The position numbers and the translations under genes are program-made. 64,000 nucleotides of DNA, taken from the NCBI GenBank assembly GCA_027924585.1, contig BSBM01000870.1:3409001-3473000 (forward strand), given 5' to 3'. Positions 57,022 through 64,000 of this stretch are shown here, one piece after another (position 1 is the stretch's first letter; each line of letters opens with the position of its first letter). This stretch comes from Larix kaempferi. Taxonomy: Eukaryota; Streptophyta; Pinopsida; Pinales; Pinaceae. Below the pieces are notes generated by a model. That model did not search any database, was not told the origin of the DNA, and worked only from the letters and a program-made list of their open reading frames with translations.

Positions 57022-59476
57022 TTTAAGAAGTTGTTATTGCTTGACAATAATGATATTCAAACAAATTTTGCATGGGAACAAAATGAATGTCAAACACATT
57101 CAAGAATAATGCTTCGAGTACTAAAAGAATTCTAAGATATAGCAGTTCAACTATGACAATGATGAAAATTCAAAGAAGAATGATCTTACAAACTACGCAT
57201 GAGTACAATAATCCATGGTTGTACAAATTATTAGGAACAAAAGGAAGCTACTACCCTTCATAGACAGAAAAGAATACAACATCCAACTTGCAACAAATTT
57301 GTTTTAATTGTAGATCTCTCGATAGCTAGAGACATTTTCCTATCTAAGATCCAAAATACATACAATTATCTTCAACATCACTTCTTCAAAACCAGTTCCA
57401 GTAAAAATTATTCTAGGAATTGTCTTATGAGCAACAACCACTTTTTTGAACAATAGGCTACCCTTTCATTTGTACAGTAGTAGGTCTGCTACTATTCATG
57501 GCAGGCTGACTTGCCATCCTACAATACAAAAGAAATGGAGTTAATTCAATAGTATTTCATAGAAAATAGAAAATATAATCTCCTTAAAAGCAAGATGTCA
57601 CAATGAGGACTCTATCTAGGACTCTCTATTCTGGAGTATAGGGGAAGTCATTTTATCGAAAAACCCTCTTCCAAGGCTACGCTATATCTTAGGAAATAAT
57701 TCCATGTATAAAGAGAAAAATATTAGTCTCTGTGTGGTTCAACAATTTCGTGAAAACAAGGCTTTGCTCAATAAATATGCTTTAGATGCTGGCAAGATTT
57801 TAAAGCCTGGAGCCTCAACAAAATTGTTACGAAGATGGATTAGTGATGCGAATGCATGCAACCCATAAATTACAAATGTCCAAGCCCAGGAAAAAGCTTA
57901 ACTGAAAATGGAATTATCATTGGCACTGTTGACTCTAAGAAATTGTTTAGAAACAACAAATAAAGTGTGGGATATAGTTCTTTGATGTCATGGATCAAAT
58001 GCAATCAATGAGAGGTTAATCAAATTTGATATTTAAATTTTTGATGTTAAAATATCTGAGTCACTCGAACAGGGACAAGTCATATGGTAATGCCGCCACA
58101 AGTAAAGAGGCAAACAATAATAGAATATGGCTGAAGGTTCACTCCATATGCAAATAAATGATGGGCATGAGTATTTATAATTTTATATGCTTGCAACATG
58201 CAAACTTCTAGATACAATTCACTTGGGCATGAATATCTTGAGCATATTGATAGATATGCTCAAGATGCTTGCAAGATTTTATAGCTTGGAAGCTTGGAGC
58301 CTGACCAAAATTGTTATGAAGAAGGGTTAGTGATGTGAATGCATGCAACCCAGAAATTAAAATGTCCAAGTTCAGGAACTGAAAATGGCATAATCATTGG
58401 CATTGTTTCTCTATGGAGATAAGACATACAAGAAATTGTTTAGGAATAATAAGTAGAGTGTGGGATGTATTTCTTTAATGACCCTTTTCAAATGCAATCA
58501 ATGAGGTTTATCAAATTTGATGTTAAAATATCTGAGTCACTAGAACAGAGACAAGTCATACGTTAATGCCCACACAAGTAAACAAGCAAACAATAATAGA
58601 ATATAGATGAAGGTTCGATACATATGCAACAAAATTTTCAAATAAATACATGATATTAATGAGTATTTATATGCTTGCAAAATACAAACTTCTATATACA
58701 ATTCACTTGGCCATAAAAATTTGCGAGTTCATCTACAGTGTTGATTTCAAAGCAATGAATGGACAAGGTATATAGTTACAACACTCTATCACGACCTAAA
58801 AAAACCAGTATTTTCCGAATATTATATCAGCTATGCCCAATAAAATAGACAATAGGAATGTGTCTCAAACCAATAAGATTACCAATAGTTACAACATGTA
58901 ATTTGAATTACGTATCACCACTAAACTTTATCATAAAACAACAGGATCATAGAAAAAGTAGAATCTCAATCAGATTCATTAGGATTTTCCGGCACAGGTT
59001 TACACCATTACACACAATTAAAATTAGGGAGTCAAACAAACATCTAACATCACAATTGTATAATATAGGCACTTGTTAAAGGTTGGAAAACATCATAACA
59101 AAAAAGGTGCACCTGTTCTTTATCTCAGCAGCCATGGTCATGAAATCCTGCTCCACATTTGTTGCATTCTTCACACTTGTATTCAAAAATGGAATGCCAA
59201 TCTCATCGGCAAATGCCTTGGAAAACAAAATACACAAAGCATGTCAAGAAAAATGTAGACTAAAAAGTGACAAAAAAAACCAACCCTTGAGATTAATAAA
59301 AAAAGAGTCTACAAGCCAAGTCAACAAACTTAATACCACAAACAACCATAGTGTTGCAATTAACAAAAAACAAAGCACCAACAACTTCAAGGCACACTCA
59401 TTGCGTCGAGAGGTGCTCTACAGCCTAGTATGAGGGAGATCTTGTAACATGTGAGTATTTGTCAAGTTTGTCGAGA
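57022..59476. other. Right part of copy 1, with a ~480-bp internal duplication
   Basis: AT-rich, no gene supported. Sequence at about 57775-58160 recurs diverged at about 58255-58640 (shared: GTGATGYGAATGCATGCAAC, AAATATCTGAGTCACT, CAATAATAGAATAT). Small plus-strand frames at 58858-59433 lack recognisable domains. Confidence 0.6.
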
Positions 59477-60160
59477 GAGATGGGAGGGAGAGGGGATTGG
59501 GAGGAGTGGGGAAAGCGGGAGTGAGAGGAGATATGGGGGGGGGAGTGTGGGTGGTGGAGGGTGGGGAGGACGAGGGGAAGTGGGCGATGGGATGGGAGTA
59601 GAGGAGGGAGATAGGAGGGGGAGGAGGAGGAGTGGGGAAGGGGAGGATGAGGTAGAGAGTTAGGATAAGGAGGAGAGAGGGGGAGGGGAAGGGGGTTTGA
59701 AGGAGGCCAGGGAGGAGGAGTGATGATGGGATGGGATTGGATAAGGAGGGAGATACGGGGAGGGGGAGGAGGAGGAAGAGTGGCAATAGGGTGAGTGGGA
59801 GGAGGAGGACAAGAGGTTGGGGTGGGTAAGGGGAGGTGGTGGAGGGGGGGAGGAGGAAGAGTGGGTGATGGGAGGGGAGAGAAGGAGGAGGGAGAGAGTG
59901 GGAGGAGGAGGAGAGGGGGAGTGAAATGGGGGGTGGAGGGTAGGGAGGAGGATGAGTGGATGATGGGAGGGGAGTAAAGGAGGAGGGAGAGAGGGGTATG
60001 AGGAGGAGGGGGAGGGGATGGGGGAGAGAGAAAGGAGGAGGAGGAGGAGGGGAATAGTAGGATGGGGAGGAGGAAGGTGGGAGGGGAGGAAGAAGGGGGA
60101 GGATGGAGAGGGATGAGGGGAAGGGAAAGGGGGATGATGAGGAAGGGAGGAGGATAAGGA
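59477..60160. repeat. Purine-rich tract, copy 2
   Basis: Matches 53406-54228 but is about 140 bp shorter, lacking part of the segment near 53690-53830. Confidence 0.85.
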
Positions 60161-60164
60161 GAGA

Positions 60165-61371
60165 CTAATTCACTTGTGTCTTTCAGGTATAGACTAACAA
60201 CTTGTAAACTTCCTTACCAAGTACTTGTATCTTGAAATTTGTTACAAGCGAGGGTGTGGGAACCTTGGTCATCTCACCCTTGACCAAACACAAATGTAGT
60301 AGCAAATAGAACAAAATTCCATTGCTGGGTTTGGTTTTTACTACCCTAGTTGAAATTTCCCAAGTGTCCCTGAATGACATTCAGAAGCGAATAGAAACTT
60401 GCCATAATCATATAACCAAGGCTCGAATTGACAAATAGTCAGTTTTTTTGAAATCATGACATCGATTTATCGCCAGAGACACCTCTCTCCAGTCACATCA
60501 TGGACCGATAATTGTCTATAATGTTGATTTTCAGAACTAGGGTTTTGCTCATTAGCAAGCAATGCAATTTCTACATTTTATACTTAGATCTTTAAAGTTG
60601 TACCAAGTGATGCTGTGGGAACCTTCTCCTAATCTCCCTTGACCAAACACACCTCCAGGAGTGAACATAACTCAATTTTGTTGCTCGATTTGGTTTTTAT
60701 GTCGGTTGTAATTTTCCAAATGTCCTTGAATAACATTGGAAAGCGAGTTGAAACTTTCCATAACTGGATAAATGAGGCTAGGATGAACAAACTACCAGTT
60801 CTATTAGAATCAAGACATCGGGTTAACACTAGGGATACCCCACTCTAGTTAGTTCATGGACCTATATTTGTCTATACTGACAATTTTCACAATTACAGTT
60901 TTGCTCATTAACCAATAATGCAATTTTCGCATTATATGCTCAGATATTGAAAGTTGTTCCAAGTAAGGTTGTGGGAAACCTGGCCATATTTCCCTTGACC
61001 AAAGACACCTACAGGAGGAATGAAATTCAATTTGATTGCTCGGTTCGGTTTTTATGCCCCCTTTTGAAATTTTCCAAGTGTACCTGGATGGCATTGGGAA
61101 GCAAGTTGAAACTCGCCATAACTAGATAACAGAGGCTCGGATGGACAAACATGAGTTTCATTGAATCAAGACATTGGGTTATCTCTAGGGACACCCCTAT
61201 ATAATCACTTCATGGAATGATCATTGTCCATATTGAACCATATCCAGTCACTCCATTAGGAACCCTGGCCATCTCACCCTTGACCAAACACACATGCAGG
61301 AGCAAACAAAACTCAATTCCATTGCTCGGTTTGTTTTTTATTCTCCCGATTGAAATTTTCCAAGTGCCTTG
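60165..61371. repeat. Diverged ~355-bp satellite, copy 2
   Basis: Monomer marks at 60321, 60681, 61036 and about 61323. The third interval here is 355 bp against 343 in copy 1, because copy 1 lost 12 bp around ACACCTACAGG. Confidence 0.9.
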
Positions 61372-61448
61372 AGAGGGGTGTCCCTAGGGGGGATGGGGAG
61401 GTGGTGGATGAGGGGAGGAGGAGTGGAAAATGGGAGGGGAGCAGAGTA

Positions 61449-62018
61449 AGAGGTGTTGGTTGTGGAGCCTGATCTCCAGATTCAGAGATATTATTATTCA
61501 GTCGTGTCCATACCCTAAGTTTGGTTATGATCTCGGCACGACCCTAGGGGGGTCTGGGGGGCGTGAGGGCCAACCGACCCCCGAGAAAGGGGGTTTGGGG
61601 GGCAACGTCCCCAAGTTACGGGAGTTCAAAAATTTTTGGGGTTGTTTTCTCCACCAGTTTTTGGGCCCATGATTTTGGGTAACCCGTGGTATTTTCCCAT
61701 TGTATTTCCCTTATAAAAGAAAGACATTGTAACATGACTAGGGTTGATGTATTAGGTTTTATGCATTGTAAAGATCTCTGAGATCAAAGAAGAGAGACTA
61801 TGAGACAGTGAAGAGGAAGTGCAGTAGTTGTGCTGCAAGTTGTATCCCTTCACTTTGCTGGACAGAATAATAATAAGGACTGGAAACTTCAGTGTGGACG
61901 TAGCCCAAGTTGGGTGAACCATGATATATCTGTGTCTCTCTTGTAATGTGTGTGTGATTATATTTGCATTTTTGTTTATTGTTATTACTTTGCGATCCTG
62001 TTTTTTTCTAACAAGACG
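61449..62018. mobile_element. Solo LTR, copy 2 (560 bp)
   Basis: The LTR is 61454-62013. The left flank is AGAGG and the right flank AGACG, so one target-site copy has mutated since duplication. Otherwise it is a near-match of 55513-56067. Confidence 0.9.
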
Positions 62019-62498
62019 GAGAGAGGGGGAGGAGGTGGAGGGGGGTAGGAGGATGAGTGGGAGTGGAGGGGGAGGGAGGAGGAGGGAGAGGGAGAGGGGT
62101 TGGAGGAGGAGGATGGGTGAGGATGGGGAGGGATGAGGAGAAGTGGCATTTCGTTGTGATTTTAGACAATGCCTTACCCCAATATCGAGTTGGTATGATA
62201 ATCTAAACTATTTGTTCCATATTTGGTAGCCATTCTTCCATTTTCCCATGCCCTCTACAGACCTGTGGGATAGACCTTGCCCCACTGTTTTCATCGGTTT
62301 GGGAATCCTTGGGAACCATGCAGTTGATAGCGATTGACTGTGTGAGCATATTATTTACAAATATTTGTTGTTGTCAAAGAAATTTAAATGAACGAGCTTA
62401 ATTTAATGAATCTAGGTTATTAAAATGAATAGAATATCCATACGAAATATCAAATAAAATGTACATTTTTGTGGCTCGATTTCCATGCTAGTTCCTTG

Positions 62499-62915
62499 CA
62501 CTAGTACAAAATGAGAAATTAATGAATAAAAAAACGACTAAAATTTGACTATAAACGACTATTTTTTAGTCGGTGACTAATAGTATCTGATTTTCACTAT
62601 CTTATCTCTAGTCGTATTTCACTAGTCATTAATTGGTTGACTTATTAGTCATTGATAGTCATTGATTATGTCATTGATTTAGTCATTGCTGCTCACTGAT
62701 TTAGTCACTAATTTAGTCACTGATTTAGTCATTGATTTAGTCATTGATTGTCACAATTAATGACCAAATATACGACTAAATAAACTGCTAGATGATAACA
62801 TATTAATGACTAATCTAAATACGACTAAACGTTAGTCAAGCTATAAGATACAGGAAATTAGCTACTAATAGTTGTATATATGCGAATTTAGTCATTTTAT
62901 TAGTCACTAATTTAT
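62499..62915 (+). mobile_element. CACTA transposon terminus, copy 2
   Basis: CACTAGTACAAAATGAG followed by the same AGTCATTGATT-type subterminal array, with one more repeat than copy 1 near 62715-62745. Confidence 0.75.
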
Positions 62916-62919
62916 GATA

Positions 62920-62991
62920 GGGTACGGAGGAATTGAACCACCAATCTCCTGCCTATAATTACGCAAGTGCTCTACCATTGAGCTAGCACCC
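62920..62991 (-). tRNA. tRNA-like sequence (probable pseudogene), copy 2
   Basis: As copy 1, but the T-stem (GGTGG/CCTCC) and acceptor (GGGTGC/GTACCC, 6 bp with one G-U) pair better here, while the anticodon stem has gained a mismatch (CTTGC/GCAGG). Confidence 0.6.
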
Positions 62992-64000
62992 TTTAAGAAG
63001 TTGTTATTGCTTGACAATAATGATATTCAAACAAATTTTGCATGGGAACAAAATGAATGTCAAACATATTCAAGAATAATGCTTCAAGTACAAAAAGAAT
63101 TCTAAGATATAGTAGTTCAACTATGACAATGATGAAAATTCAAAGAAGAATGATCTTACAAACTACGCATGAGTACAATAATCCACGGTTGTACAAATTA
63201 TCAGGAACAAAAAGAAGCTACTACCCTTCACAAACAAAAAAGAATACAAGATCCAACTTGCAATAAATTTGTTTTAATTGTTGATCTCTCGATAGCCAGA
63301 GATGTTTGACTATTTGAGATCCAAAATACATACAATTATCTTTTACATCACTTCTTCAAAACCAGTTGCAGTAAAAATTATTCTAGGAATTGTCTTATGA
63401 GCAACAACCACTTTTTTGAACAACAGACTCCCCTTTCATTTGTACAGTAGCAGGTCTGCTGCTATTCATGGCAAGCTGACTTGCCATCCTGCAATACAAA
63501 ATAAATGGAGTTAAGTCAATAGTATTTCATAGAAAATAGAAAATATAATCTCCTTAAAAGCAATATGTCACAATGAGGACTCTATGTAGGACGCTCTATT
63601 CTAGAGTATAGGGGAAGTCATTTTTTCAAAAAATGCTCTTTCAAGGCTACGCTGTATCTTAGGAAAGAATTCCATGTAAAAAGAGAAACATATCAGTCTC
63701 TCTATGGTTCAACAATTTCGTGAAAACAAGGCTTTGCTCGATAAATATGCTTTAGATGCTGGTAAGATTTTAAAGCCTGGAGCCTCAACAAAATTGTTAC
63801 GAAGATGGGTTAGTGATGCAAATGCATGCAACCCATAAATTACAAATGTCCAGGATTAGGCAAAAGCTTAACTGAAAATGGAATTATCATTGGCACTGTT
63901 GACTCTAAGAAATTGTTTACAAACAATAAATAAAGTGTGGGATATAGTTCTTTGATGTCGTGGATCAAATGCAATCAATGAGAGGTTAATCAAATTTGAT
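62992..64000. other. Right part of copy 2
   Basis: Follows 57022-58030 base for base apart from scattered substitutions. No gene supported. Confidence 0.6.

Larger units (their letters stand above)
53406..59476. repeat. Segmental tandem duplication, copy 1
   Basis: The block from the purine repeat near 53406 to about 59470 is repeated from about 59477 to the window end. The offset between matching points is 6071 in the purine part, 5932 at the satellite start, 5941 at the solo LTR, 5956 at the CACTA end and 5970 from 56950 on, so small indels have accumulated. Confidence 0.92.
59477..64000. repeat. Segmental tandem duplication, copy 2 (cut by window end)
   Basis: Repeats copy 1 in the same order and orientation. 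At 64000 it has reached the point equal to 58030 in copy 1, so its right boundary is outside the window. The left junction passes from CTTGTCGAGAGA-like unique DNA straight into the purine repeat. Confidence 0.92.

Noticed and set aside
58858-59433. Plus-strand frames with partly well-mixed composition
   Set aside because: Two overlapping frames of similar length in AT-rich DNA, lysine/asparagine-rich from A-runs, no known domain.

Overview
This is non-coding-dominated, repeat-rich nuclear DNA from a plant with a large genome. The evidence is two plant-type Ty3/gypsy retrotransposons (one chromovirus, one Athila/Tat-like with a tRNA-Asp primer site), a CACTA transposon end, solo LTRs, several satellites and long AT-rich spacers. 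A gymnosperm is my best guess from the texture of the repeats, but nothing in the window proves the lineage. No intact protein gene was found; every long reading frame of real character carries stop codons.

Layout. 1-2.6 kb: AT-rich spacer. 2.8-5.95 kb: GAT/ATC microsatellites in palindromic and higher-order arrangement with pyrimidine-rich linkers. 6.25-9.1 kb: a minisatellite, then a decayed plus-strand exon that runs into a ~359-bp satellite. 10.45-13.13 kb: an unrecognised minus-strand gene of nine exons, all introns phase 0, with a triplicated 234-bp exon/intron module and six in-frame stops. 13.8-33.3 kb: a minus-strand Athila/Tat-like element with 2.8-kb LTRs, tRNA-Asp PBS, gag, protease, RT/RNase H, integrase and a third ORF. 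Its RT is split by a 4153-bp foldback DNA element with matching terminal inverted repeats and a 4-bp target duplication. 35.8-41.9 kb: a complete plus-strand chromovirus with 375-bp LTRs and a 5-bp target duplication. 41.9-50.7 kb: AT-rich spacer with one weak ORF and one promoter-like segment. 50.75-54.23 kb: a 3.5-kb purine-rich tract. 53.4-64.0 kb: a ~5.97-kb tandem duplication; each copy holds purine repeat, diverged ~355-bp satellite, a 555-560-bp solo LTR, a CACTA end and a tRNA-like sequence. The second copy runs off the window.

Two themes connect the regions. First, stop codons in at least four unrelated reading frames sit mostly where a CAA, CAG or CGA codon would be expected, with few frameshifts; this is the mark of cytosine-methylation decay of silenced DNA. 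Second, the satellite at 7.4-9.1 kb and the satellites at 54.2-55.4 and 60.2-61.4 kb have the same period and can be aligned by eye, so they look like one old family. Exon models and element boundaries were derived by hand from splice signals, phase, inverted repeats and target duplications; no database search was made.
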